This document shows, piece by piece, positions 8,658-16,731 of a stretch of 49,611 bases of DNA (its first letter is position 1; each line of letters opens with the position of its first letter). Origin of the DNA: JAHFUI01 sp041485905 (GTDB lineage: Bacteria > Acidobacteriota > Vicinamibacteria > Vicinamibacterales > CAVVIG01); contig JBGPKK010000015.1 in NCBI GenBank assembly GCA_041485905.1, forward strand, positions 1-49,611, in the 5' to 3' direction. The notes beneath the pieces were generated by a model that was not told the origin of the DNA, searched no databases, and saw nothing but the letters and a program-made list of their open reading frames with translations. Both the position numbers and the translations under genes were made by a program.

Positions 8658-10279
8658 CGGCCGCCGAATACCACGACGGCTCCAAGCATCACTTCAATCG
8701 GTTCGCTCCCTCGCTCGGATATCTGGATTGGGCATCACAGCCCAACCCCTTCCGATCGTTCGGCGTGCAGCCGTTACCGTTGTCCCGCGGTTTCGCCTCC
8801 CACTCCCGAATCACCTACGATCGGCTGTTTCGGCCAGCCCTGAGCGCGCTGCCAGTCTCAGCGTCGGCCATCGGCGACGTGTTGCGGCACGCGCTCGGAT
8901 TGTCCGCGTGGAAACGATTCCGTGAATCGCGCTGGGCGCTGCGCGTGAATCCCTCGAGCGGCAACCTCCATCCAACCGAAGCGTACGTCGTGGCGGGGCC
9001 GCTGGCGGGTCTGGCGGACACGCCGGCCGTGTATCACTACGCGCCCGATCGGCACGCGCTCGAGCTCCGCTGCCGTTTCGACGCAGACGCGTGGCAGGCC
9101 GCGTCGGGCGATCCGGACGCGGTGTGGCTGGTGGCATTGACGTCGATTCATTGGCGCGAGGCCTGGAAGTACGGCGAACGCGCCTTCAGGTACTGCCAGC
9201 ACGATCTCGGGCACGCGGTGGCGGCCGTGCGGCTCGCGGCGGCGCTGGTCGGCTGGCGTGCGAGCATCCTGCCGCAGTGGTCGCAGCCAACCGTGGCGGC
9301 GGTGACCGGGATCGATCGCGACGACGACTTCGCCGACGCCGAGCGCGAGGAGCCCGCGTGTGTGATCGCGGTGAGCTCCGGCGATCGACCGACATCGCTC
9401 TGTGACGGTCGCGCGCTGGCCGGAGCCATCCAATGCGGGCAGTGGTCGGGACGGGCGAGCCGATTGAGCGACGCTCACATCGAGTGGACGTTCATCGACC
9501 AGGTCGCACGCGCGACAGAAGATCCCGGTCGCGGGCAAAGGGACGGTCTGAAGACCGTCCCCCACAACGATCCTGCAGGGCACGGCCTTGAGGCCGTGCC
9601 GCATCGGCCAGCGGCGGACCGCGGGCTCGACGCGCGTGACCTGATCCTGCAACGTCGCAGCGCGCTCGCCTTCGACGGGACCTCGGCGACCACCGCCCAC
9701 GCGTTCACGACCATGCTGTCACGCGTGATGCCGGGACCAGACCCGCCCTGGGATGCCCTGTGGTGGACCGCACGCGTGCACTTCGTGCTGTTCGTGCATC
9801 GCGTCGAGGGAGTCGAGCCCGGGTTGTACTGGCTGGCACGCGATCCAGACGCGCTGCCGCGCATCAAGGCCGCGTGCGGCCGCGAGTTCCTCTGGGAGCA
9901 GGTTGCTGGCCAACTGCCGCTGTTTCTGCTGGCCCGGGGTGATTGCCGGTCGCTCGCCCGGCGCGTGAGCTGCGACCAGGACATCGCCGCCGACGGCTTC
10001 TTCAGCCTGGGCATGGTGGCGGAGTTCGACGCGAGCCTGCGCGAGCACGGAGAATCGTTCTACCGCCACCTGTTCTGGGAGTCCGGGTTCGTCGGGCAGA
10101 TTCTGTACCTCGAAGCGGAGGCCGCCGGTGCGCGCGCCACGGGAATCGGGTGCTTCTACGATGACCCGGTCCACGACGTGCTCGGGCTCGATGGGCACGC
10201 CTTTCAAAGTCTGTATCACTTCACCGTTGGCGCTCCCGTCGAGGACGCGCGGCTGACGACGGAAGCGGCATACCTCTAA
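8654..10279 (+). CDS. SagB-type dehydrogenase with two nitroreductase domains
   Basis: A 541-residue protein with tandem nitroreductase-fold (FMN-binding) domains. The N-terminal half starts with the SagB-type signature region (YHDGSKHHFNRFAPSL) and has the FMN-contact sequence RVNPSSGNLHPTEAY (about residues 97-111). The second domain starts at about residue 325 with LILQRRSALAFDG. SagB-family enzymes oxidise azolines to azoles in thiazole/oxazole-modified peptide synthesis. No cyclodehydratase partner or precursor gene is seen here, and stand-alone members exist whose substrate is unknown. The interdomain linker contains two perfect palindromes (9540-9561, 9579-9600) translated as GQRDGLKTVP and GHGLEAVPHR. 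The start is GTG overlapping the preceding gene. Confidence 0.87.
   Translation: MTAAEYHDGSKHHFNRFAPSLGYLDWASQPNPFRSFGVQPLPLSRGFASHSRITYDRLFRPALSALPVSASAIGDVLRHALGLSAWKRFRESRWALRVNPSSGNLHPTEAYVVAGPLAGLADTPAVYHYAPDRHALELRCRFDADAWQAASGDPDAVWLVALTSIHWREAWKYGERAFRYCQHDLGHAVAAVRLAAALVGWRASILPQWSQPTVAAVTGIDRDDDFADAEREEPACVIAVSSGDRPTSLCDGRALAGAIQCGQWSGRASRLSDAHIEWTFIDQVARATEDPGRGQRDGLKTVPHNDPAGHGLEAVPHRPAADRGLDARDLILQRRSALAFDGTSATTAHAFTTMLSRVMPGPDPPWDALWWTARVHFVLFVHRVEGVEPGLYWLARDPDALPRIKAACGREFLWEQVAGQLPLFLLARGDCRSLARRVSCDQDIAADGFFSLGMVAEFDASLREHGESFYRHLFWESGFVGQILYLEAEAAGARATGIGCFYDDPVHDVLGLDGHAFQSLYHFTVGAPVEDARLTTEAAYL
9540..9600. repeat. Two type I hairpins in the interdomain linker of the SagB-type gene
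   Basis: Hairpin 1 (9540-9561) has perfect 10-bp arms GGGACGGTCT and AGACCGTCCC around GA. Hairpin 2 (9579-9600) has perfect 10-bp arms GGCACGGCCT and AGGCCGTGCC around TG. Both are translated in frame. Confidence 0.92.
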
Positions 10280-10288
10280 ACATCTCGC

Positions 10289-10310
10289 GGGACGGTCTCA
10301 AGACCGTCCC
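10289..10310. repeat. Type I hairpin downstream of the SagB-type gene
   Basis: This is the same 10-bp arms as the coding copy at 9540-9561, with CA instead of GA at the centre, starting 9 nt after the stop codon. There is no U-run, so it is not a classical terminator, though it could stop exonucleases or act with Rho. Confidence 0.9.
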
Positions 10311-10396
10311 CTACAGAACCAGGTTTAAACCTTCGCTGATCCCGACGGTCTAATCCTTTCGGAAGGCAGCATTCCGGAGCCCACAAGGAGGCGCAC

Positions 10397-10750
10397 ATGT
10401 TCGGACGTCACATCGTCGCAGCCGCCATCGGGATCGCGCTCGTCGCGCCGGTCAGTTCGTTCGCTCAGGGCGGCGCGGCCAAGCATCACCCGCGCAGCGT
10501 CAACGCGCGCGAGCACCGGCAGACGGAACGGATCAAGGACGGCGTGAAAGCCAAAGAGCTCACGAAGGCCGAGCTCGACAAGCTGAAGGCCGACGAAGCG
10601 GCCGTTCGCGCCGAAGAGCGCGTTTACCGCAAGTCCGGCGGCGGTTTGAACAAGCAGGAGCGGAAGGATCTCGAAAAGGATCTGAACAAGACCAGCCGCG
10701 AGATCTACCGCGCGAAGCACAACAACCGCGAGCCCGGCGATCCCAGGTAG
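10397..10750 (+). CDS. Small secreted basic/acidic protein of unknown function
   Basis: A 117-residue protein with a signal peptide (MFGRHIVAAAIGIALVAPVSSFA-QG) and a highly charged mature part. Its REHRQTERIKDGVKAKELT and EERVYRKSGGGLNKQER phrases resemble a family of small periplasmic hypothetical proteins seen in several phyla. It is probably helical; the function is unknown. The start is supported by AAGGAGG ahead of ATG. It is followed by a hairpin before the nuo promoter, so it is likely monocistronic. Confidence 0.8.
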   Translation: MFGRHIVAAAIGIALVAPVSSFAQGGAAKHHPRSVNAREHRQTERIKDGVKAKELTKAELDKLKADEAAVRAEERVYRKSGGGLNKQERKDLEKDLNKTSREIYRAKHNNREPGDPR

Positions 10751-10767
10751 CCGAGCGCCCGTCTACG

Positions 10768-10801
10768 CCGAGCCGTCGGTGCGCAGGCACGGACGGCTCG
10801 G
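10768..10801 (+). terminator. Hairpin terminator candidate before the nuo operon
   Basis: Perfect 10-bp arms CCGAGCCGTC (10768-10777) and GACGGCTCGG (10792-10801) with a 14-nt loop, 17 nt after the preceding stop codon. No T-tract follows, so intrinsic termination is uncertain. Confidence 0.55.
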
Positions 10802-10804
10802 TTG

Positions 10805-10844
10805 CCCGCCTGCCGGTTCGCGTTGACACCCGCCTGCCGGTTCG
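10805..10844 (+). repeat. Direct repeat abutting the nuo -35 box
   Basis: The 16-mer CCCGCCTGCCGGTTCG occurs at 10805-10820 and again at 10829-10844 (24-bp period). TTGAC follows each copy within 0-2 nt. The second copy ends exactly at the predicted -35 box. It could be a duplicated activator site or simply a local duplication. Confidence 0.75.
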
Positions 10845-10873
10845 TTGACTTGCCCGAATGCGTCCGCTAGCAT
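10845..10873 (+). promoter_or_regulatory. Predicted sigma-70 promoter of the nuo operon
   Basis: TTGACT (-35, 10845-10850), a 17-bp spacer and TAGCAT (-10, 10868-10873) lie 66 bp before nuoA. The same -10 hexamer occurs in the predicted promoter before the VWFA-related gene. Confidence 0.6.
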
Positions 10874-10939
10874 GGTGACTTGGCTTGCGAAATCGTTCAC
10901 AAGCGTCGTCACGCAGTCTGATCCGACTCAAGACTCACC

Positions 10940-11305
10940 ATGCAGGGCTGGTTTTCCATCCTCATCATGATCGCGCTCGGCGCCGGGTTCGCCGTGATCT
11001 CGGTCCTGCTGTCCAGCGTGCTCGGTCCCAGCCGGCCGTCCCCGGAAAAATCGGCGCCCTACGAATGCGGCATGCCCGCCGTTGGCGATGCGCGCGAGCG
11101 GATGTCGGTGAAGTTCTATCTCGTGGCGATGATTTTCCTGCTGTTCGACATCGAAGTCGCGTTTCTCTACCCCTGGGCGATGGCGCTGCGCGATCTCGGA
11201 TGGCCCGGGTTCGTGCAGGTCGTGCTCTTCATGCTCTTGTTGCTCGCCGGCTACACCTACGTCTGGCGCAAAGGGGCGCTCGACTGGGGCAGTGAGAGTG
11301 CCTGA
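10940..11305 (+). CDS. nuoA: NADH-quinone oxidoreductase subunit A
   Basis: A 121-residue integral membrane subunit of complex I (NDH-1) with three predicted helices. The conserved loop after helix 1 reads EKSAPYECGMPAVG, with the invariant Glu-Cys-Gly, followed by MSVKFYLVAMIFLLFDIEVA at helix 2. NuoA packs near the quinone entrance with NuoJ, K and H. It is the first gene of the nuo operon and lies behind a good promoter. No strong ribosome binding site is visible before this ATG. Confidence 0.96.
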   Translation: MQGWFSILIMIALGAGFAVISVLLSSVLGPSRPSPEKSAPYECGMPAVGDARERMSVKFYLVAMIFLLFDIEVAFLYPWAMALRDLGWPGFVQVVLFMLLLLAGYTYVWRKGALDWGSESA

Positions 11306-11306
11306 A

Positions 11307-11345
11307 ATTGCAGGTTGCAGATTGCAGATTGCAGACTGCAGATTG
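11307..11345. repeat. Type II TTGCAGA tandem repeat between nuoA and nuoB
   Basis: About five head-to-tail variants of TTGCAGA fill most of the 66-bp gap between nuoA and nuoB. No inverted arm is evident here. Confidence 0.85.
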
Positions 11346-11371
11346 ACGAAGATTGATGGAACGCATTCGAT

Positions 11372-11836
11372 ATGGGACTTGAGTCGGAAATCCCGGTGTT
11401 GACGACGACCGTCGAGAAGATGGTGCAGTGGGCGCGCCGCTCGTCGATCTGGCCGGTCACCTTCGGGCTCGCGTGCTGCGCCATTGAGATGATGGCGATG
11501 AGTTGCTCGCGCTACGACATCGCGCGCTTTGGCGCGGAGGTGTTCCGCGGCAGCCCGCGGCAGTCGGACCTGATGATCGTCGCTGGCCGCCTCTCGCGCA
11601 AGATGGCGCCGGCGCTGCGGCGCATCTACGACCAGATGCCCGAGCCCAAGTGGGTCATTTCGATGGGCGCCTGCGCCTCGATCGGCGGCGTGTTCGACAA
11701 CTACGCCCTCGTTCAGGGCGTCGACCAGGTCGTGCCGGTCGACGTGTACGTGCCCGGCTGTCCTCCGCGGCCCGAATCCCTCATCTACGGCATCGTTCAG
11801 CTCCAGCGGAAGATCGCGCAGCAGAAGCTCTCGTAA
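11372..11836 (+). CDS. nuoB: NADH-quinone oxidoreductase subunit B
   Basis: A 154-residue peripheral-arm subunit that holds the terminal iron-sulfur cluster N2, which passes electrons to quinone. The four expected ligands are visible: the tandem Cys in LACCAIEMMA, the Cys in MSMGACASIGG-like context (SMGACASIG) and the Cys in VPGCPPRPE. The length is normal. The stop codon directly abuts nuoC. The protein therefore looks fully functional even though NuoI and NuoG, which normally feed N2, are not encoded in this operon. Confidence 0.97.
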   Translation: MGLESEIPVLTTTVEKMVQWARRSSIWPVTFGLACCAIEMMAMSCSRYDIARFGAEVFRGSPRQSDLMIVAGRLSRKMAPALRRIYDQMPEPKWVISMGACASIGGVFDNYALVQGVDQVVPVDVYVPGCPPRPESLIYGIVQLQRKIAQQKLS

Positions 11837-12382
11837 ATGGACGTCACCACGCTCATCGCGTCGCTGCAGGAGGGCGCGCCCGGCGCCCGCTTCGAGCCGG
11901 CGGCGAGCACGGATCTGCAGACCACGATCTACGTGTCGCGCGACGAGCTGCCGGGGGTGGCGCTGGCGCTTCGCGACCGGCCGGACTTGCGCTTCGATTT
12001 TCTCGCCGAGCTGACCGCCGTCGACTACTGGCCCCGCGAGCCGAGGTTCGAGATCGTCTACGTGCTCGTGTCGATCGAGCGACGCACGCGCGTGCGGCTG
12101 AAGGTGCGGTTGCAGGGAAAGGACGCGCACATCGGCACCGTGAGCGGCATCTGGCCGGCCGCCAACTGGCTCGAGCGCGAGGTGTGGGATCTGTTTGGCG
12201 TCGTGTTCGACGGCCACCCCGATCCGCGCCGGCTGCTCATGCCCGAGGACTGGGAAGGCTATCCCCTTCGGAAAGATTATCCGGTGCAGATCAGGATGGC
12301 GGCCAGGACCACCGAGCCGCTGCAGGTCACCGAGGAGCAGTTCCGCGCGAACGTGGAGAAGGATCGATTGTCGCGGCGATGA
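11837..12382 (+). CDS. nuoC: NADH-quinone oxidoreductase subunit C
   Basis: A 181-residue peripheral subunit of complex I, separate from NuoD rather than fused as in E. coli. The family signature is present at about residues 112-150: WLEREVWDLFGVVFDGHPD, then RRLLMPEDWEGYPLRKDYPV. It has no gap to nuoB and is followed by a 125-bp repeat-filled gap before nuoD. Confidence 0.96.
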   Translation: MDVTTLIASLQEGAPGARFEPAASTDLQTTIYVSRDELPGVALALRDRPDLRFDFLAELTAVDYWPREPRFEIVYVLVSIERRTRVRLKVRLQGKDAHIGTVSGIWPAANWLEREVWDLFGVVFDGHPDPRRLLMPEDWEGYPLRKDYPVQIRMAARTTEPLQVTEEQFRANVEKDRLSRR

Positions 12383-12392
12383 AAAGCTCTCC

Positions 12393-12493
12393 ACCACGGA
12401 GGACACTGAGGACACGGAGGAACAATCTCTTGTTGATTTATTTTGAACCGTCTCGATAGGTTTGAACCTCCTGTCCTCCGTGTCCTCCGTGGT
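12393..12493. repeat. Type II CCACGGAGGACA inverted repeat between nuoC and nuoD
   Basis: A left arm (12393-12415) and right arm (12471-12493) pair at about 21 of 23 positions. Each arm is made of GGACAC/GGAGGACA quasi-repeats. The roughly 55-nt interior is AT-richer. It occupies most of the nuoC-nuoD gap and could form a long stem in the mRNA. Confidence 0.9.
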
Positions 12494-12507
12494 AGTTAGT
12501 TTGCCCG

Positions 12508-13689
12508 ATGCCTGAAATCAAGACCGAAGTGATGACCGTCAACATGGGGCCTCAGCACCCCAGCACGCACGGCGTGCTGCGGCTGGTGCTGGAGCTCGAC
12601 GGCGAAACTGTGTTGTCGGCGGCGCCCACCATCGGCTATCTCCACACCGGCATCGAGAAGACCGCCGAGCAGAAGAAGTGGCAGCAGGTCATCCCGCTGG
12701 TCGAGCGGATGGACTACCTGAGCGCGCAGTCCAACAGCATGGCGTTCTGCCTGTCGGTGGAGAAGCTGCTCGACATCGACATCCCCGAACGCGTCCGGAA
12801 CATCCGCGTGCTCATCGCCGAGCTGCAGCGCATCAACAGCCATCTCGTGTGGCTGGGCACCCACGGCATGGAGGTCGGCGCGATCTCGGTCATGCTCTAC
12901 TGCTTCCGCGAGCGCGAGCTGCTGCTGAACATCAACGAGATGCTGGCCGGCTTCCGCATGTTCCCGAGCTACATGCGCGTGGGCGGCCTCCGCGAAGATC
13001 TGCCGCGCGGGTTCCATGACGCCGTACGCGCGTTTCTGGATCGGTTCCTGCCAAAGCTGCACGAGTACGAAGATCTGCTGACCAACAACGAGATCTATCT
13101 CAAGCGCACCCAGGAGGTGGGCGTCATCTCGAAAGCCGATGCGGTGGCGTACGGTCTGGTGGGGCCGATCGCGCGCGCGGCCGGCGTCGACTACGACGTA
13201 CGCCGGTATTTTCCGTACATGGGATATGACACCTACGATTTCGCCGTCCCGACCCAGAGCCGCGGCGACGCGTACTCGCGCTATCTGGTGCGGGTGGCGG
13301 AGATGAAAGAGAGCGTGAAGATCTGCTGGCAGGCGCTCGAGCGCATCACGCCGACCGGCCCTTTTGCGATAGACGATCCGCGCATCACGCCGCCGCCCAA
13401 GGATCGCGTCTACACGGAGATGGAGGCGCTCATCCAGCACTTCCTCATCTACTCGCAGGGGTTCACGGTGCCCTCGGGCGAGGCGTACGTGCCGGTCGAA
13501 GGGCCCCGCGGCGAGCAGGGCTTCTACATCGTGTCGGACGGCACGAACCGGCCGTGGCGGGTCAAGTCGCGTGCCCCTTCACTGCTGGCCTGCCAGGCGC
13601 TCGAACCGATGATTGTGGGCGGCCTGATTGCGGACGTCATCGCCGTCATCGGATCGATTGACGTCGTCATGGGTGACGTGGACCGGTGA
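12508..13689 (+). CDS. nuoD: NADH-quinone oxidoreductase subunit D
   Basis: A 393-residue peripheral subunit that forms the quinone-binding pocket with NuoB. It is related to the [NiFe] hydrogenase large subunit but without metal ligands. The conserved N-terminal NMGPQHPSTHGVLR, TIGYLHTGIEK and ERMDYLSAQSNSMAF are present, and the C-terminus ends with the typical SIDVVMGDVDR. The length is normal for a stand-alone NuoD. The stop overlaps the GTG of nuoE by 4 bp. Confidence 0.97.
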   Translation: MPEIKTEVMTVNMGPQHPSTHGVLRLVLELDGETVLSAAPTIGYLHTGIEKTAEQKKWQQVIPLVERMDYLSAQSNSMAFCLSVEKLLDIDIPERVRNIRVLIAELQRINSHLVWLGTHGMEVGAISVMLYCFRERELLLNINEMLAGFRMFPSYMRVGGLREDLPRGFHDAVRAFLDRFLPKLHEYEDLLTNNEIYLKRTQEVGVISKADAVAYGLVGPIARAAGVDYDVRRYFPYMGYDTYDFAVPTQSRGDAYSRYLVRVAEMKESVKICWQALERITPTGPFAIDDPRITPPPKDRVYTEMEALIQHFLIYSQGFTVPSGEAYVPVEGPRGEQGFYIVSDGTNRPWRVKSRAPSLLACQALEPMIVGGLIADVIAVIGSIDVVMGDVDR

Positions 13690-14291
13690 CGTTTCATCCG
13701 CTGATCGATTACGCGACCTTCCATACGTCGGAGCGCCAACTCGAAGCGGAGGGCGAGCCCTTCGTCTACACGCCGGAACACCGCGCGAGGTTCGACGAGA
13801 TCGTCAAACGATATCCGTCGGATCGGAAGCGATCGGCGGTGCTGCCGGCCCTCTATCTCGTGCAGCGCCAGCTCGGGTACATCACGCCAAACGCGATGCG
13901 GTACGTCGCCGGCCTGCTCGCGATCACGGCGGCCGACGTCGAGGACGTCGTGTCGTTCTACACGATGTTCTACACGAAACCGGTCGGCACCTTCGTGCTC
14001 CAGGTCTGCCGGACGCTCTCGTGTGCGCTGAACGGCGCCGAGCGGGTGACCGAGGAGATCTCGGGAAAGCTCGGAATTGCCCCCGGGCAGACCGACCCGA
14101 GCGGGACCTTCACGCTGATCGAGGTGGAATGCCTCGGCGCGTGCGACCGTGCGCCGGTCGTGATGGTGAACGATGGGTGGCACGAGTGCCTGAAGCCGGG
14201 GGACGCGTCGAGGCTGATCGACGATCTGCGCACACGCGGGGAAGCCGCCCTGTCGGGGTGTCATCACGTGGTTGAGAGGGCGAAGGGCTGA
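13686..14291 (+). CDS. nuoE: NADH-quinone oxidoreductase subunit E
   Basis: A 201-residue thioredoxin-fold [2Fe-2S] (N1a) subunit of the NADH dehydrogenase module. The ligands appear as VCRTLSC (about residues 117-123) and ECLGACDRAP (about 154-163). The GTG start overlaps nuoD. The C-terminal tail (about 30 residues after the domain, GCHHVVERAKG at the end) is a little longer than usual. Its presence with NuoF shows that the NADH-input module is encoded here even though its usual partner NuoG is not. Confidence 0.94.
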   Translation: MTFHPLIDYATFHTSERQLEAEGEPFVYTPEHRARFDEIVKRYPSDRKRSAVLPALYLVQRQLGYITPNAMRYVAGLLAITAADVEDVVSFYTMFYTKPVGTFVLQVCRTLSCALNGAERVTEEISGKLGIAPGQTDPSGTFTLIEVECLGACDRAPVVMVNDGWHECLKPGDASRLIDDLRTRGEAALSGCHHVVERAKG

Positions 14292-14367
14292 AGGACCGAG
14301 AGCGGCGCTGCTCCAAGTGGGCAGCCGCGGCAAACAATGCCGAGCGGCGAGGGCCGCGAAGGCACAC

Positions 14368-14391
14368 GCGCTGGGGGTGGGGCCCCAGCGC
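14368..14391. repeat. Type I hairpin (GCGCTGGGG family) between nuoE and nuoF
   Basis: Perfect 9-bp arms GCGCTGGGG and CCCCAGCGC with a 6-nt loop lie in the 113-bp gap, 14 nt before the nuoF start. Confidence 0.88.
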
Positions 14392-14404
14392 CAAGTGAGA
14401 GACG

Positions 14405-15703
14405 TTGGATCCCATCCTGACCAAATACGTGCGCGAGCCGAATGCCTTCACGCTCGATTTCTACCTGCAGCACCAGGGGTATGAGGCACTGCGGAAAACG
14501 CTCGCTCTCAAGCCGGACGAGGTGATCGAGATCGTGAAGGCCTCAGGCCTGCGCGGACGCGGCGGCGCCGGCTTTCCGACCGGCATGAAATGGCAGTTCG
14601 TCGACAAGAAGTCGCCGAACCCGAAATACATCGCGTGCAACGCGGACGAGAGCGAGCCCGGGACATTCAAAGATCACCTGCTGATGGAGCGCAACCCGCA
14701 CCTGCTCATCGAAGGATGCGCGATCGGGTGCTACGCCATCGGGGCACGGATCGCCTACATCTACATCCGCGGCGAGTTCCTGCACGTGCAGCACATCCTC
14801 GAACGGGCGATTGACGACGCCTACGCTCGGGGATTTCTCGGGAAGAACGTGCTGGGCTCCGGTTTCGACTGCGACGTGTACGTCCACCGCGGCGCCGGCG
14901 CCTACGAAGCCGGAGAAGAGACGGCGCTGCTCGAATCGCTCGAAGGCAAGCGCGCGCAGCCGCGCAACAAGCCGCCGTTTCCCGCCGTCGTCGGTCTGTA
15001 CAACTGTCCGACCGCGGTCAACAACGTCGAGACGCTGTGTAACGTGCCGCTGATTCTCTTGAACGGCGCGGAGTGGTTCGCCGGTCTGGGTCCGGAAAAA
15101 AACGGCGGGCCGAAGCTGTACTGCGTCAGCGGACACGTGAAGCGTCCTGGCGTCTACGAGGCGTCGATGCACACGACGCTCCGCGAGCTCATCGAGCAGC
15201 ACGCCGGAGGCGCGCGCGACGGACGGACGATCAAGGCGGTCATTCCCGGCGGTTCGTCCGTCCCGATTCTGCTGCCCGATCAGCTCGACACGCAGGCCAG
15301 CTTCGACGGCGTGCAGAAGGCGGGCTCCCTTCTCGGATCGGCCGGCCTCGTCGTGCTCGACGACACCACCTGTATGGTGTGGCTGGCGGAAAACCTGCTC
15401 CACTTTTACCGCCACGAGTCGTGCGGCAAGTGCACGCCGTGCCGCGAGGGCACCGACTGGCTGTACAAAATCCTCCGGCGCATCGAGCGCGGTGAGGGTC
15501 AGATGCGCGATCTCGATCTGCTGTCGAGCATTTCGGGAAACATCGCCGGCAAGACGCTGTGCGCGTTCGGCGACGCCGCCGTCACCCCGGTGTTGACGAC
15601 GTTGAAGCATTTTCGGAACGAATACGAGGCGCACATCAAGGAAGGGCGGTGCCCGCTGCCCGCCGACTGGCGCGCGCGTCATCAACCCGTGGGCGCCGAT
15701 TGA
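14405..15703 (+). CDS. nuoF: NADH-quinone oxidoreductase subunit F
   Basis: A 432-residue NADH- and FMN-binding subunit with cluster N3. The NADH-binding glycine-rich stretch is GLRGRGGAGFPTGMKW and the FMN-region motif is ACNADESEPGTFKDH. The N3 ligands are in ESCGKCTPCREG plus the distal Cys of KTLCAFGDAA. The TTG start at 14405 gives the expected N-terminus (MDPILTKYV); an internal GTG codon is the alternative. The stop overlaps the ATG of nuoH (TGATG), so no nuoG can lie between them. Confidence 0.95.
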   Translation: MDPILTKYVREPNAFTLDFYLQHQGYEALRKTLALKPDEVIEIVKASGLRGRGGAGFPTGMKWQFVDKKSPNPKYIACNADESEPGTFKDHLLMERNPHLLIEGCAIGCYAIGARIAYIYIRGEFLHVQHILERAIDDAYARGFLGKNVLGSGFDCDVYVHRGAGAYEAGEETALLESLEGKRAQPRNKPPFPAVVGLYNCPTAVNNVETLCNVPLILLNGAEWFAGLGPEKNGGPKLYCVSGHVKRPGVYEASMHTTLRELIEQHAGGARDGRTIKAVIPGGSSVPILLPDQLDTQASFDGVQKAGSLLGSAGLVVLDDTTCMVWLAENLLHFYRHESCGKCTPCREGTDWLYKILRRIERGEGQMRDLDLLSSISGNIAGKTLCAFGDAAVTPVLTTLKHFRNEYEAHIKEGRCPLPADWRARHQPVGAD

Positions 15704-16731
15704 TGACACCGCTGCTCGTCGCCCAAATCGGCCTGACGCTTTTCGTCTTCGTGATGCTGCTCAATTCGGCGGCCGTCATGGTGTACGTCGAGCGGAAGGT
15801 GGCCGCCATGCTGCAACAGCGAGTTGGTCCGTATCTGGTCGGGCCGAAAGGACTGTTGCAGCCGCTGGCCGACATCATCAAGCTGATGTTCAAGGAGGAG
15901 CTGCGGCCGCGCGCGGCCGATCCGCTGCTCTTTGCGCTTGCGCCGATCATTTCGGCGACCGCCGCTTTTGCGGCGTTCGCCGTCGTTCCCTTCGGCGCCT
16001 CGACGACCTTCTTTGGGCTGCTGCGGGAGCCGATGCGCCTGCAGGTGGCCGACGTGAACGTCGCGATCCTCGTCATCTTCGCGATCTCGTCGATGAGCGT
16101 GTACGGCATCGTGCTCGCCGGCTGGAGCTCCAACAGTAAGTATTCGCTGATCGGCGGCTTGCGTTCGTCCGCTCAGATGATCAGCTACGAGCTGTCGTAC
16201 GCGCTCGCGCTGGCGAGCGTGCTCGTGATCGCGAATTCGCTGTCGCTCAGCGACATCGTGAACCGGCAGAGTGGAACCTGGCTCGGGTTCCTGCCGCGGT
16301 GGTTCCTGTTCGTGCAGCCGCTCGGCTTTTTTATTTACATGATTGCCGGCATCGCGGAGACCAACCGCGCGCCGTTCGATTTCCCGGAAGCGGAACAGGA
16401 GCTGGTCGCCGGCTATCACACGGAGTACAGCAGCATGAGCTTCGCCATGTTCTTCCTCGCGGAGTACATCAACATGGTGACGGTGTCGGCCGTCGCCACC
16501 GATCTGTTTCTTGGCGGCTGGCACGGGCCGTTCCTGCCAGAATCGCTCGGCTGGATCTGGTTCCTGATCAAGGTCGCGGCCATTCTGTTCTTCTACGTCT
16601 GGATGCGCTGGACGCTGCCGCGGTACCGGTACGACCAGTTGATGCGGTTCGGCTGGAAGATCCTCCTGCCGCTGGCCGTCGTCAACCTGCTCGTGACCGC
16701 GGCGGGCGTCCTGTATTTCGGCGTGCAGTGA
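15703..16731 (+). CDS. nuoH: NADH-quinone oxidoreductase subunit H
   Basis: A 342-residue membrane subunit of complex I, with about eight helices, joining the quinone chamber to the proton pumps. Conserved sequences are MLQQRVGPYLVGPKGLLQPL, ADIIKLMFKEELRPRAAD, ETNRAPFDFPEAEQELVAGY and AMFFLAEYINM. The start overlaps the nuoF stop by one base and the stop overlaps the nuoJ ATG by one base. This leaves no room for nuoI, which normally sits between H and J. Confidence 0.96.
   Translation: MTPLLVAQIGLTLFVFVMLLNSAAVMVYVERKVAAMLQQRVGPYLVGPKGLLQPLADIIKLMFKEELRPRAADPLLFALAPIISATAAFAAFAVVPFGASTTFFGLLREPMRLQVADVNVAILVIFAISSMSVYGIVLAGWSSNSKYSLIGGLRSSAQMISYELSYALALASVLVIANSLSLSDIVNRQSGTWLGFLPRWFLFVQPLGFFIYMIAGIAETNRAPFDFPEAEQELVAGYHTEYSSMSFAMFFLAEYINMVTVSAVATDLFLGGWHGPFLPESLGWIWFLIKVAAILFFYVWMRWTLPRYRYDQLMRFGWKILLPLAVVNLLVTAAGVLYFGVQ

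Noticed and set aside
15690..15720. nuoG or nuoI hidden in another frame around the nuoF-nuoH junction
   Set aside because: The genes overlap by one base, and no Cys-rich Fe-S motif such as CxxCxxCxxxCP appears in any frame of the H-J region.
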